Assembly: GCA_951230915.1 (NCBI GenBank)
Contig: OX579639.1
Coordinates: forward strand, 4,092,001 to 4,156,000
Source: Antitrichia curtipendula
Taxonomy: Eukaryota; Streptophyta; Bryopsida; Hypnales; Leucodontaceae
Length of the DNA stretch: 64,000 nucleotides
Reading direction: 5' to 3'
The stretch's first letter is position 1; each line of letters opens with the position of its first letter. The notes below the pieces were generated by a model, which was given only the letters and a program-made list of their open reading frames with translations, was not told the origin of the DNA and searched no databases. Below are positions 11,691-23,973 of the stretch, piece after piece. Made by a program: the position numbers and the translations under genes.

Positions 11691-13437
11691 CTTTAAATAA
11701 TTTGTAAGTGGATAGACATGAGAAATGTAGTGGCTAAAGTGAATGTTGAACTATGTAATATAGTTTTGAGGGTTTCTCCCACTACAAATGGCAACTGGTA
11801 GGCCATGACAAAAATTCCTAAAGTCTACAATAATAGGAGTGGTGGTCATAGGTACCAAAATTTACTAAATATAATAAATTTTTCTCACTTTTAAAATGAA
11901 ACTCCAAATTTTTTTTTGATAAATTAAAAAAATAATAAATATTTGAAGGCTCCACGCTCACAGCTAACAAGCTTGCAACCCCAAGTTCAGACGCTAGTGT
12001 TGTTGGTTGTTAAATGGGACTACTAAGTTGAGAGACTTGGTGATCTTCCTTTGAACAAATATTCCAATGGGTGTTTCCTTGGAAGTCCTCACCTATCTAA
12101 TAGAAGCTTAAGTTAGAGCTTGATTATCAAAAAAGTTGGGAAAGGGACAAGGAGTGAAAAAAACATAGACTTCAACCTTAAGTGAACCAATATAGGTGGA
12201 TAAGCCTTGGATCTTTTTGCATGCATTCATTGAATGCTAGCTATACATTTAGTTTGGTTTTGATAATACACTAGAGTTAAGTAAAAAGTAGGCACTTCCC
12301 ACATGCAAATCATAGTGCATCAAAGAAGAGTATTTAGACAAGAAAGTAGGATCTAACACAACTTAAAACATGATTGTGTTTTCTGCAGGTGTTTATTGAC
12401 AAAGAATTGTCAGCGCACCTACTACCCCCCCCCTATATGAATTTGTCAGGTATTACAATAGCCCATTTCATTTCAAGGACTAGAGGCTGAGGTTTATTGG
12501 GATGCGGTAATTGCTAAGTTGTTTGAAATATTCAAATATTATTGTGTGCAAGGACATGGCAATTGAGGGGATATTTTTTATTGTATAATAAATCTTTGTC
12601 TTTTTATAAGTTGCATCGGTGCATGTTTGACATCTACAGTTCTGGATGATTTCAATGTGAAATATCAATTTTATAGAAGAGGTTGTTCCAAACACTTGTC
12701 CTCACTCTCCAAATTTGCCATGAATTTTTTTGAAGAATCTTCCAATATCTATGCTTTTATGACTTGAGTGGTATTAAATGATTAATATCAATTGCTTTGT
12801 GATGCTTGTAGAAAACTTTTCAATTATGTATTCTTCAATATTAAGATAGTCTTGAAAATATTTTAAGAAAAATTTCAATTCTCAAATTTGTAATGTTTGT
12901 AATTTTTGATGATATACATGATTTATGTCATGATTACTTTATTCAAAATCTTTTCAGTCATCTATTATTATTCTCAAAGATAGTGTTAAAAACTTTAAAG
13001 GAATTAGTCACTCTTTATTTTTTTTCATATTAGTGGTATTTGACAATAGATACTAACCATGTGATGAAGTTCTTTGACTTAGTATGCTATTGAAGCATCT
13101 ATCTTTACTCTCCAAGATAGTGCTGATAAATTGATTCTAAGGAATCTTTCAATGCCTTATTATTTTTGATGCTATTAATATTTGAAGAAAAAATCAACCA
13201 TGTGGTAGATTTTGATAAGAGTTTTTTCAAAGATTATTTTCAATCTCTAAAAGAATATTTTAAAAATACTAAAAAAAACTTTCAGTTTTTGCTTTATTAT
13301 TGTGAACCAAAATTCAATGATAAACATCAATTTCATAGAGAAATTTATAAAGCACTCTTCACATATTGTTTTAATACTCCAAGGTAGTGTTGAAAGGTTT
13401 ATAGAGAATATTTGTTTCCTATTTAATGATAAAATCT
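11691..13437. other. AT-rich spacer without a supported gene
   Basis: Collinear with copy B 59900-61660. Only short frames are present, and they are not preserved between the copies. No motif I recognise. Confidence 0.45.
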
Positions 13438-13717
13438 AACCCCTAAAGTGTTAAGGCCATTTTTCTATTAGAAACCATTCAAAATTGCCACTTTTGTTGC
13501 ATTCATTCCTGAAATCAGATTAAAAGAAAAAATCTAACCATAGGATATAATATTGTTCTTCTCTCTGAGTTTGTTGAAAATTTTGTTGTGATTTTTGACC
13601 ATATAGATTGAAAGATATTAGCATTCAAAGTGAAAGGAATTTTTTTTTTTTTTTTCAAGAAGATGCTATGATTTGCTCACTGAAGGATTTTAGTATCACA
13701 TGTTTGCAGACATTCCT
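13438..13717. mobile_element. Remnant of the TTAA-type element family
   Basis: Starts near CCCCTAAAGTGTTAAGG (copy B: TTTAAACCCTAAAGTG). It continues with the family's interior in reverse orientation ('gaaaattttgttgtgatttttgacc...gattgaaag...gcattcaaa'). Truncated where the segmental duplication ends. Non-coding. Confidence 0.4.
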
Positions 13718-14165
13718 GTCAATACATTCAGTTGAACCTGCCACCATGTTTTGATGTAATTGTGATACGTGAAAGCGGTTATGTGCAAAGGGCAGGAGGG
13801 CAACAGGTGACAGAAGGCAGACAAGGGCATACGTGGACCCCTTCTGCAGACTGATTGATTCAATCAATTCAGTATAGGGCAATGCCCGACGATGAGAGGC
13901 CATTGTCCGACGTAAAACACGAGCAGAACTGGATGAATATCGGGGAATATCGGGAATGACAAATCGAATTCGGATGAGGAATCCGTAATGCTCGATTACG
14001 CAGGAAATCCCGCGCAATCGGGCATTACGCCTCAGAACCCTCCCCGCAAATGTACGGGGAAATTCCTGTGAGTGGTTTACGTGCAGAGGAAAGTGAAAAC
14101 AGAGTCACTCATCAGTTCAGTTTGCATCAGTTTGCATTGTGTACAGTCAGTCCAGTCCAGTGCCT
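13718..14165. other. GC-richer unique island, no recognised product
   Basis: More CpG-rich than its surroundings and outside the repeat families. It contains short self-complementary phrases such as GTAATGCTCGATTAC. A 120-codon open frame on the minus strand (14017-13655) has no motif I recognise and extends into the repeat remnant, so I do not call it a gene. It could be a promoter or a decayed exon. Confidence 0.25.
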
Positions 14166-15591
14166 TGGGTACATTGGGGTGGATTGACCCCCTGGCTCGT
14201 CCTTAACAAGGGTGCATGTAAAAAAACTAAACTATTTTGGGCCGTTCCAGGGTATATTTGTGACTTGATTCAACAAATTTGGGGTCTGTGTTCGCAAATG
14301 TGTTCGCAAAAGTCAAAAAATCTAGTCCCTCAATGTGTTGAAAAACTTGTTTTTTCCACTTTACACGTAGATATCTTGCAATCTGTGTGGTCAAATATTC
14401 TGAAATTTTTCCCACACATTCTCATACTAGTTAGGTGTAAAATCCTTCAATTAGAGGTGCAAAAATAAAACAATTTTCAATTTTTTTTACTCTTTGCTTC
14501 AGAAGGGGCAGTTTTGAGTGTTTTTTGGCAGAAGAAAGGCCTTGGTCCTTTAGGAGTTTAACCAATATGTAGGAGTGTGCTTTCATTAGGAGAATCACTC
14601 AATAAAACTCACTGGTGAGATCACTTTGAGCGCTACAAGAACCAAACTCTCTTTAGATCAATTTGTATCAATATGTTTGAATTCCTTATGCAATTATTCA
14701 AAGTGGGACATTGTAGAATTCTACAAATGAAAGTAGAGAACTCCATCTTCCATTCAAAATTTAGTGTCCCTAGGCACTATCAGTCAAGTCTTGATTTCTC
14801 ACACCAACTTGCCACTAGAAATTCAATCTAATGTTGATTGCAATAAACGGTGACTATAGTATTTATAATGAGCACAAGTAGAGTGAGTTACATGATAGGG
14901 TAAATATCACTATAGGTACCATAACACTAAAGTTCATAATTAGTGTAGCTTGGTACCTGGTGCTCGGTCATCTGACAGTACATAATTGATCACGTGCTGA
15001 CTTTCTCACAGGTTTGTTTGTTTGTTTATGAATACCTTTTCCGTTTGCAAGTGGTCGTTGGCCGAAGTTTGTGGCAGCTTCCCCATGTGTGTCACTCCTT
15101 GCTCATTAATATTCATATGTTGTTACAGAACGAACCAGAGCACGTAAGTTATGAAGCATCTCGTAAGGGCTTCAGTTGCTTATCAATGTGAGGCAGTTTA
15201 TGATATTGTTTCTTGGTGTGTAGGAACTCGCCTTTCTTAACGAAGGAATAACGTAGAGCCACCCATTCATGATCAGTGACCCATTCATGATCAGTGACCC
15301 ATTCCCAACCTAATCTATAGGTGCAGTTATTTTCGATCACATTTTCTGAAGCTTGGAACATTTTTTTTTTAACCAGTCAAGGTTGGAACTAATAAATTTA
15401 TGACACATGTCCAAAAATAGTAAAAAAGAATGTAGGAAGGAATGAGTGAAAAATTAGTTTTTGAATTATCAGAATTCGAAGAGTCTAGGCAATAGCTATG
15501 GGTCCAGTGCACTTTTTTCCTCCCAAAATTCATAGTAAATTTAGTTCAAGCAATAAGATTACCAATTTTTTTGCAATCCCTGTCATTTGTA
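14166..15591. other. Spacer with repeat debris and an 18-bp tandem repeat
   Basis: The part 14160-14240 (GGGGTGGATTGACCCCCTGG) resembles the GGCCGGGGTGAACTGACCCC MITE family. At about 15260-15306 the phrase GACCCATTCATGATCAGT occurs about 2.5 times in tandem. No supported gene. Confidence 0.4.
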
Positions 15592-15595
15592 TTAA

Positions 15596-16340
15596 CCCCT
15601 AAAGTTCCGTGACTATGTTTTCACCAAAAACACTCAAGAATTGCCATTTTTAGTACAAGTACCAAATTTTTGAAATTCTTTTTTTGACACATGTAACCGT
15701 AGGATTGTGTAGTATGCTGACTTGAGAGCACGCGGTAAAAATTTCAAAAATTTCCACCTTGTGGATTGCAAGATATAAGCATTCAAATTCATTAAAATCA
15801 TTTTTGGGGCCTTGCAAAAAATCGGGCAGCTGCACTTCACAAGCTCACTTTTCTATGACAAAATGTTCAAAATGGTGGTGCTTCTTTGGATTTATTTTTC
15901 TAGACAAGTTGGCTACATGCTTGAAAAGTTTCACATCATTTGGAATGGCACAACATATAGGAAAACAATAGTAAGTAAAAAGAAGTAGAGAATGATTCAA
16001 AATACAAAATTGTTAAGAATTTAATTAAGAAATTGAAAAATGCCAATCCCAATGTTTGCAATGATGTAATAAACAATCTACATCCTATGATTTTATTTTA
16101 TTTCAAAAATATTGAAAATTGAATAAGATAAAGGACTTCAAAGTTTATTTTAGAGTAGAGATTCTATAACTGCCCGCAAATTAAAGTTCCTCATAATTTT
16201 TGACTCATTTGTCAAAAAGGAATGATTCAAAGATTTTCACATCTATATAACTCTAGAAAACCAATTTCAAATTTTTGTTTATGAAAAAAGTGAGTTTTTA
16301 AAATTTGCTTGGACTGCCCGACCAGGGGGAAAAAGTAACA
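15596..16340 (-). mobile_element. Truncated, inverted TTAA-type (piggyBac-like) element
   Basis: Begins TTAA (15592-15595) then CCCCTAAAG and runs as the reverse complement of the family member at 18874-19803. Shared landmarks include the 'aaaaacactca..aatggcag' region, the block containing CGGGCAGCTGCACTTCAC, and 'attttagagtagagattctataact'. Similarity fades near 16340, before the second terminus. No transposase. Confidence 0.6.
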
Positions 16341-16439
16341 TATTAGGCCAAAACTTTTGACTCGTATTTCCAAATGTCATGAAACTTAGTGCATATGAAA
16401 GATATTCCTAGCGCACAACTTCTACTAAAATTTCAGCCA

Positions 16440-17935
16440 AAAATATGAAAATCTCCAGTCACAGGTTCCTGTCCAATGGGTTTCAGGGATACACTGATGT
16501 GCAAGCAATAAAGCACTTGGCTCTCGTCCTGCCCATGTGGAAGTCATACTTCCTTCGGATATCTCAAACTAGCTCCCTTCAAAAAGGCAAATTGCGAAGG
16601 AATCCGTCGGAACTTAGACTTATATATATTTCATCAACTGCCGATTACTCTCAGACTTCTCGAATTTACATCCGATGGTGTCCATTGTTAAAGCTTGGGC
16701 ATGTACTAAGAAATTGAGACCATACACTATCTGCAGGGCTCCCTTCACCTCAACAACATCTGCAGAGTTGTTGTGAGAATCTGCCGGATCAGAAGTGCCA
16801 GCTGATTTCATGATCCGAGGGCAAATTATTCATGGTTGCCATTGATGATTTGATTACGATTTTCATGTTTCCATAGATGATTTGATCATGCTTCTGTTTC
16901 ATTTGAATGTTCTCGATTTCTTCACCTTCATAGGAGTCACATGCTCGGAGTTGTATGCTCACTCATTCATCGTAATGTCTTCTGGTTCAACTCAAACTTT
17001 GTGTGCTAACCCAGACCGTCGCATAGGTTTCAAAAACCTGCGACAGGCTAGGGGTGTTTGGCAATTCCGGATCGTGGAGCTAGCTAGGGTATGTTCCTTG
17101 TAGCTTGGATTCATGCAGTCTCATGAGTTCTTTGATCTGATGCTCTTGACAAATGTTTTCTTTTGATCTGATGCGATTAATTGTAGCAAAGGCTTGGAAC
17201 AAATTCTCTCGTTGTCAGCTTATTCACTTGCTTTTTTCAATATCTTACCATCGGTGGAAATCGATCGGAGGCTTCCATTCTCCGGATTGTGTGTGTCAGG
17301 AGCTATGATCGTGTTGTACTAACCCAATGCCACGCAGTATGGACAACTCATTGATGCCAAGGCTTGCAGGAGATGGATAGGGAAATGCTAGAAGAGTTGT
17401 GTTCTCTTCAGTCACCACGCGTTACTACATTATATTTGGCTTGCTAGTTTGTGATAAATCCGTGTCTTGTTTTGGTTGATCTTGCCGAATGTGATTTGTT
17501 CTCTGTTGGAAGAGGATTTTAGTTTCTCAAAGAGTGCATACCGAACCGGGGCACCGGGGCAATATCATCATGAAAGCATGAGAGCAGCTCCAGTGTAACA
17601 TTAGAACAACCACACGAGCGGTGCCAGCGAGGCTTATAATGCCCTTCTTCAAAAGAACGCTACCCAATGCAGCTGTTGAAGCCAATTGCATTTTCCAGGG
17701 CTCTGCACATGAGAGTCCCTACTTGGCATTTTGTAGCATTTCATTGAGCAGGGAAGAGTATATTGGAAGCTGGACTCTCTGACTAAGAAGACATGTGGTG
17801 GTAGTTCCGGAGTTCGGAAGAGAAGAAATCAGTTGGGAATTTCTTTTTAGATGCATGCTTGCCGTTCTTTGAATTTGTTGTTGCATTGGGGGATAGCGAG
17901 CTGCATGCTGCAAATAATTTTTGAATACTAGCATC
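16440..17935 (+). other. Unique, mixed-composition region; possible decayed exons
   Basis: Not obviously related to the transposon families and richer in CpG than the spacers. One segment reads openly at 16882-17103, with an acceptor-like ...TTCATAG before GAGTCACATG and a donor-like GGTATGTTCC near its end. The peptide has no domain I recognise, and frames on either side are closed. It may be a gene remnant or non-coding transcribed region; support is weak. Confidence 0.2.
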
Positions 17936-17939
17936 CAAT

Positions 17940-18628
17940 TTCAGATGACTTTGACTGCCCTTTGTGGAATTTTTTTTGCACTATGGACTTTGAATTAAAA
18001 CTTTTTTGTATTGAAGAATTGATTTGAAAGTCTAGGAAAAAAAATTCAAAAGAAAAATGCTTGTTTTTCATTCTTAAACAAATTGCCAAGTAGAAGTAGG
18101 TCCAAGATTGAATGAAAAAAATAAATCATTAGCAGTTCTAAGATGGGATTGAAACACAATAATCTCAATGGTGAGATTGTTCTAGAAATCAAACTTAATC
18201 TTGTCAAAAAAAATTTGAAAAATTTGAAAATTTACATTAAAAAATGAATCCTATAAGTTATTTTTTTCAAGAAGATGCTTAGATTGCCCCAAAAACCAGA
18301 TTGTTCATATTTTTCACGCCACTAATCCAAATGGAATGAATCAAAGCTTTACATGTAGACAAAAATATGATCTACAAGGTGAAAAAATTTTAAAATTTAA
18401 AATTCATGTTTTTGTAAATTTTTTTCTGCCCAATGAAGTGAAAATTATGTTTGAAATGGCATAACTTTTGCTCCTAGTTATCAATTGAAATAAAAATTAT
18501 ATTCCCATGAAGCAAAGAAGTTTGTCTATCTTATGCGAAAGTTTCAAAAAGTTTCAATAAAAATTGAGGTCATAGGAACCTACTCAAAATTCGTTTTGTC
18601 CACAAAAGAGACAATGGTTCTTTAGAGG
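17940..18628. mobile_element. Degenerate TTAA-type element
   Basis: Contains family phrases ('cataacttttgctcc', 'aatcaaagctttacatgtagac', 'gcccaaaaaccagattg') and ends ...TTCTTTAGAGG followed by TTAA. The left boundary near 17940 is approximate. Heavily diverged; non-coding. Confidence 0.4.
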
Positions 18629-18634
18629 TTAACT

Positions 18635-20850
18635 AGTGTGCCCTATGCTATTGCTACAACCAAAAAAATTATAATTAATTTTTTAATTTTTTAATTCAAA
18701 AAACTCTTGAAATTCAATAACTTTCACACCGTAGTGTGAGAGATTGCATTTTCACTACGAATAAAAGGTTTTATGTACAAAGGAATGCAAGGGCTTTATT
18801 TCACAGCATTGGGACATGCAATACAAAGTTATATTTTTTTCCAAATAAAATATAATTTCATTCAATTTTTTAACCTTTAAAGGACCAAACACCGTTTTTT
18901 GACAACATAGCGTTTTTGGGCAGCTCACCACGAATGGTATTTTTATTATTTTTCTTTGAAATTTTCATACAAGATGTGCCCGAGGAGTAGCTTTAGGGCC
19001 CAACAATTTTCATAACTTTTGACCACATGGTTAAAAAGTTATGGTATGATATGTAGTTTTCATTGTTCGGTGGGCAGCCCATGCAGCAAAAAAAACTTCT
19101 TTAAAAATCATTTTCTAGAGAAATAAAAATTTGAAATTGGTTCTCTAGATTTATGTGCACAAGGAAAGCATTGAATCATTCCACTTTGATTTATGAGATG
19201 AAAATTATGAGGAATTTTAGTTGTGGGTAGTTTGCGGGTAGTTATAGAATCTCTACTCTAAAATAAACTTTGAAGTCCTTTATTTAACTCAAATTTCAAT
19301 GTTTTTGGAAAAAAATATAAACACAAGGTGTAGATTGTTTATTACAACATTACAATAATTTGGATTGGCATTTTTTTCAATTCCATAATTAAATCCTTAA
19401 CAATTTAGTGTTTTGAATCATTTTCTACTTTTTTTCTATATGTTGTACAATTCCAAATGATCTGAAATTTTTCAAACATGTAGCTCACTTGCTTTGAAGA
19501 ATGAATCCAAAGAGTTACCACCATTTTGGACATTTTTTCATACAAATGTGACCATGTGAAGTGCAGCTGCCCGGTTTTTCACAGGGACAAAAACAGGGTT
19601 TTTGTCACTTCAAATGCTAATATCTTGCAATCTACACGGTGGAAATTTCTGAAATTTTTTCCACATCTTCTCAAACTAGTTTACTACAAGATCCTACGGT
19701 TACATGTGTCCAAAAATGTTTTTTTTCCAAAATTTGGTACTTGTACTAGAAATGGCAGTTTGGGAGCGTTTTTTGTGAAAACATAGTCAAAAACCTTTAG
19801 GGGTTAATTTAAAAAATCCATAACTTTCACACTGTAGGTTTAAATGCCACAAAATTGGCACAAATAGAAAGTTATATGTACAAAAGAGTCCAAGGACTTT
19901 GTTTTGTGACACTTTGACATGACATGAGAAAGTTATGATTTTTCCAAATTAAAAGAGATTTTAAATCAATACTTGATTCATGAAAAACTTTGAAACTCAA
20001 TAACTTTCACACGGTTTGTCCAAACACCACAAAATAAAGTTTGTGCACCCTTCCTTGCCAAGAGCTTTCAAGCGGTACCAAGAACGTTGTCAAATGCCTC
20101 TTGGTTAGTTAGATCTCAACGTATCAAACAAAACAAAACAAACAACTTAATTTAAGGTAAAGATTAGTGTGTCCTGTGTCGTTACCACAACCAATATAAG
20201 AGTAAAAATAACTTTCTAATTTTTTACTTTAGAAAAACTTTGAAATTCAATAAATTTAACATCGTAGTGTGATAGGTTGAATTCTTGGTACAAATAGAAT
20301 GCTTTATAGAGTGCAAGGGTTTTGTTTTGTGGCCTTTGGGCATGCAATGTGAAAATTATGTATTCTAAAAAAATAAAAATAAATAAATAAATCAATTTTC
20401 TAATCTAAAGAAATCATAACTTTACATTGTAGGTCTAAAGTCTACAAAACTGGCATGAATAGAAAGAACTGTGCACCAAAAAAGTGCAAATGCATGGTTT
20501 CATGGTGTTTTGACATGTGGCTTGAAAGTTATAATTTTTTCAAAATTAAAGATAATCTATTTTTTCGACCCATTTTGACCCATTTCGATCCATTGCATGA
20601 CCGTTCAATGAAAATAAAAGACTTCAAAATAATTTAAATCAAGTTTTGATTCATAAAAAACTTTCAAATTCAATAACTTTCAAACCATTTGTCCAAACGG
20701 TACAAAACAAAGTCCGTGCACCCCTCCTTGTCAAGAGCTTTCGAGCGGTATCAAGAGCGCCACAGGGCGCCTCACGGATTGTTTAATCTCAGCATATCAA
20801 ACAAAACAAAACAAACAAACAATCTTAAGGTATAAATAGATTATATCAAG
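18635..20850. repeat. Tandemly duplicated unit of about 690 bp, first copy split by a transposon
   Basis: Unit 1 runs from about 18635 ('tagtgtgccctatgctattgct') to 20163 and is interrupted by the 930-bp element at 18874-19803. Unit 2 runs from about 20167 ('tagtgtgtcctgtgtcgttacc') to 20836. Both units end in an AAACAAAACAAAC run followed by TTAAGGTA. Related sub-blocks ('aataactttcacac.gt...tccaaac') occur more than once within each unit. Non-coding. Confidence 0.6.
18874..19803 (+). mobile_element. TTAA-flanked (piggyBac-like) non-autonomous element, 930 bp
   Basis: Bounded by TTAA on both sides (18870-18873, 19804-19807). Inverted ends are CCTTTAAAGGACCAAAC on the left and the complement of CCCCTAAAGG on the right. 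It is collinear over its full length with 58126-59060. It interrupts the tandem unit described above. The interior has only short frames and no DDD transposase, so any mobility would need an enzyme supplied elsewhere. Confidence 0.75.
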
Positions 20851-20865
20851 GAGATAAGATGAATC

Positions 20866-21925
20866 CTTCAATGACGGGCCGGTCATTGTGGAAATCATGT
20901 GTTTTGGTATCGTGTGAATTTTTAGCTTAAAAAAAATGCAAAAGCGCTTGTTGAAAGTCAAGCTACTGTAGAAGACCTTCTCTTTTTACACAAAATTTGA
21001 AGAATGAAATAGTTGCACTTCTGTCATGCATGGAAAGATTCTGTCATTCATCGGTCGAAAAACATCCTCCACGTCGCTTATACATTATCGGTCATGGTCT
21101 GGTCTTGCCAATCCTGACATGGTCATGGTTTACAACAGTTTGACAAATCCATCGGTAACCAGCTCTGTAGTTCTAATAAAAGAAAGAGAAGATGCACCCA
21201 ATGGGCAGCCATGAACACAATGACCAATACAGTGCTATAGTGTAATTACCGCATGCTCTTTTCAAGTAAGAATTTGAGAACACGATTCTTGTTAAAACAA
21301 AAGGGATTTGTCGGATAATGGGGTTCCTACAACGTGGTCAAGTATATGGTAGTGCAATGAGCCTTTTGTGTAGGCCCAACGAATGATGAATGTAAAAACA
21401 AAAAACTATTTTTTGCCATATTCGTTTGATTGTTAGCACCTCTCCTAGCTAAATTGGGGCCTCTGATTTTCAAATATGAAATCAAAATTTGCAAAACAAA
21501 ATTGCGAAGCAAATAAAGAGTTCTTGCATTTTCCCAGGGGTAAAACAAGATTATCCACAAGAGGCTTGTTGCACTACTATAGACTTAACCCTACAACATC
21601 TGGTGGACAAAAACTCATGTTTATTAGAAGTGTCAACAACCAACGTTCTTTCTTTTGATGCCAGTGTCTTCAAATACTTGTCAAGGTGAATTGACCACCT
21701 CAATGCTTTACAGTTTTCCTCTATGGAAAAACACTGGAATTTTTTGTTTGCATCACAAAATAAAACTTGGAAATTTTGAATTCATATTTGCCATCAGAGA
21801 CCCCAAATTAGCTAGTAAGAGTGCAGAAATACAAAATTCTAACGGCACAAAATAGGGGGCAATTTTTACATTTACCCTTGGATGGGGCAATAACATGGGT
21901 CAATCTACCCTGGTCCCCATGATGG
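20866..21925. repeat. Mosaic of MITE fragments
   Basis: The part 20866-21030 matches the interior of the TTAA element at 9406-9820 ('aatgcaaaagc.cttgttgaaagtcaa'). The parts 21340-21560 and 21680-21925 carry phrases of the GGCCGGGGTGAAC MITE family ('ggggcctctgatt.tcaaatatgaa', 'acggcacaaaatagggggc'). Termini have decayed and target duplications are not visible. Confidence 0.4.
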
Positions 21926-21929
21926 TGCT

Positions 21930-22765
21930 CCGTCTGACATTGGTACAGAGAGATTTCAACAAATCTGGGGACACTTAAATCTGGACGGGGGGAGTACGTT
22001 CTGCCTCTTCCCCGCGTTGAAAAGCCGTAAGATCGACGGATGAGCTCCCTCGGCATGGATCCCACGCAAGCAGGAAATAGTCCTCTCAGAGTCTCAGTCC
22101 CTCACGTCGTCCCAATAAGTTACCAATTTTATATTCTTCTTCACGTGGGGCGGCTGCAACCAGGTCCCACGTCCAGTGCATTATGGCCACAGCTGCCCAA
22201 CCCACGGCCCGGGCTCCCGGTCGGACCTTCATCGTCTCCGACGCTCTGCTTTGGGGTCCCGTCTTTGCTTTCGTTGTTTTTAGCAGCCGGTCTGTGTCAC
22301 TCTCGAGATGAGTTTTTCTCTTCTTGCAGCTCGGATTTCTCGGCGCTCAACTGCACACGGAAGTTCAATTTTTGTAGTTGAAGAGAAGTCCATTTGACGG
22401 AGTGTTCTTGGATCCTCACGGCAGCTAGTAAGGTGTGTGCACTGAACTCAATGGGCTGAACTCAAGGGCGAGTCTGAGCGCGGTTCCCTCCATTAGACTG
22501 CTTCGGATTGGGTTTGGATCTGGGTTGCACTTGAGCAAGCATTTCAGCAAGTCGTAGGGTGTCGTTTGGGGATACCGCGTGAGTGGATATTGGATCTTGG
22601 AAGTGCAGTTCCAGGTGTTCCCAGTGTCGGTAGGCTCTTGCGCTTGGCACTTGTTTGAGAATCTGTGGCGATCGCTTGTGGGTGAGGCTTGCATTGGCTT
22701 CAGTAGCTTTCTACTGACTCTGCTTGCGGTTGTACAGTTCAACAGCTTTAGGGGCAATAGTTGAG
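21930..22765 (+). promoter_or_regulatory. CpG-rich island upstream of the receptor gene; possible promoter or 5' leader
   Basis: The longest GC-rich, CpG-rich and non-repetitive block in the window apart from the captured exons. It is pyrimidine-rich in places (TTTTTCTCTTCTTGCAG at 22311-22327, an acceptor-like sequence). Two open frames of about 110 codons cross it on opposite strands, without recognisable motifs. It lies 4.1 kb upstream of the receptor's first coding exon on the same strand, so it could be that gene's promoter or a non-coding first exon, or debris of another gene. This is inference only. Confidence 0.25.
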
Positions 22766-23337
22766 TTGGAGTTCATTTCCTTTGTCTCGTTGTATTGTCA
22801 TTACTAGAAATGAGGTCCCTTTGCAACGTTTTCTCAAAGGTCTTTTGAGTCCCTCAATAAGACTTGTATTTAGCCTTATTACTCTTCAATTGCCGTTTAA
22901 TATGTGCATTGTGATACATTGTTATTTACGTACTATCACGATCATTAATTTGTTTTATATTGAAAAGTCTTTAATCAATTTTTTTTCCTAATCAAATAGT
23001 GTCAATTTCATAATATACTAAATGGCCGCAAAGGGCTTTGAGGCCTTTTTAGGGTTAATGAGCAATGTTTGAAGGAATGTCTATATTGAGAATATAACTT
23101 GAAGGTGGAAAGCTACATTTAGGTATCAAAACGTTGCTTTAATGATCTTGATGTTGTTCCCATCTTCACCTTTTGTTGAGGAAATAATCCCATAAGCATT
23201 TTTCTTTGTGACACTCCTGTGAAGTATATTAGGCAAGTCTCTCTCATTTAATTCTTCAACAAATAGTTCATTAGAATGAGAAGTACATAGTGTATTGTAT
23301 ATTACATTGTATATTGTAGTGTATATTGTATTGTAAA
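22766..23337. other. AT-rich spacer with TGTATATTG-type microsatellite
   Basis: No supported gene. At 23290-23340 phrases like 'gtatattgtattgta' recur; the hAT-like MITE at 23338 inserted into this run, and its 8-bp target copy ATTGTAAA is the end of it. Confidence 0.45.
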
Positions 23338-23899
23338 CTCGGGAAGTTTACTTAGAATATCCATTAGAAACCACATGCAAACAAAACTTTGGACCCCCTA
23401 TATATTTTTTGAATTTCAAATAAAACTCAATAAATAAAATATGAATAGATTTTTCTACTTGAAAGTTTATGTTTTGAATTATTGATATTTTAATTTGATA
23501 ATAATAATTAGTTACAAATTTTTGAAGTAAAAAGATACACTAGAGAACTGACAAATAACTTTCACACCCTTATATTATATAAGAAAAAATTGTCTAAAAA
23601 ATGAACAAAACAATCCTAATAATAACTCTCTATTGAAAGCTCATTTTGAATTGAATATTGATTCAATGGTCATCTAAATGTGTTCTCTATAATTATTTGA
23701 GTTGAAAAACATGCCATTTAGTTCAATTTCAACCTCTTCTAGAAATCATTTCATATTTTATTTGAGTTAGAAATTAGGGCAATGGAAATCTATAGTCATT
23801 ATTACACAATGCTCAAAATTTTAGGTTAAAATTATAGTTTATTAGAAACCACTTGTTCACACATGGTTTGTTGTAGTAGAATTAAGTATACCTCTTGAG
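23338..23899. mobile_element. hAT-like MITE family M1, 562 bp
   Basis: Ends CTCGGGAAGTTTACTTAG and, inverted, CTCAAGAGGTATACTTA. Flanked by a perfect 8-bp duplication ATTGTAAA (23330-23337, 23900-23907). The same element in opposite orientation lies inside the LRR tail at 34990-35541. Subterminal stretches are also inverted copies of each other (AAACCACATGCAAACAA and its partner near 23860). No coding capacity. Confidence 0.8.
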
Positions 23900-23934
23900 A
23901 TTGTAAACTACATTGTATATTGTATAATATAGGT

Positions 23935-23973
23935 ATTATACATATATATATACATATATATATATGTATGTAT
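23935..23973. repeat. TA/CATA microsatellite
   Basis: An alternating run of ATACATATATATATACATAT type, largely self-complementary. Confidence 0.8.

Larger units (their letters stand above)
1..13717 (+). repeat. Segmental duplication, copy A (left end outside window)
   Basis: This stretch is collinear and closely similar to 39342-61945 in the same orientation. Position 1 matches about 39343, and similarity stops near 13717/61945, after a shared CATTCCT. The copies differ by insertions annotated separately and by three simple indels: 4887-5447 is present only in A, and 47203-47890 and 49860-50194 only in B, each with 3-4 bp of junction microhomology. Because A already matches at base 1, its true left end lies upstream. 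The duplication contains no intact gene that I recognise; it is a patchwork of small transposons and AT-rich spacer. It places the receptor gene between direct repeats about 39 kb apart. Confidence 0.93.

Noticed and set aside
22040..22757. Two opposing frames of about 110 codons
   Set aside because: Overlapping frames on opposite strands of a GC-rich block with no motif; neither can be preferred.
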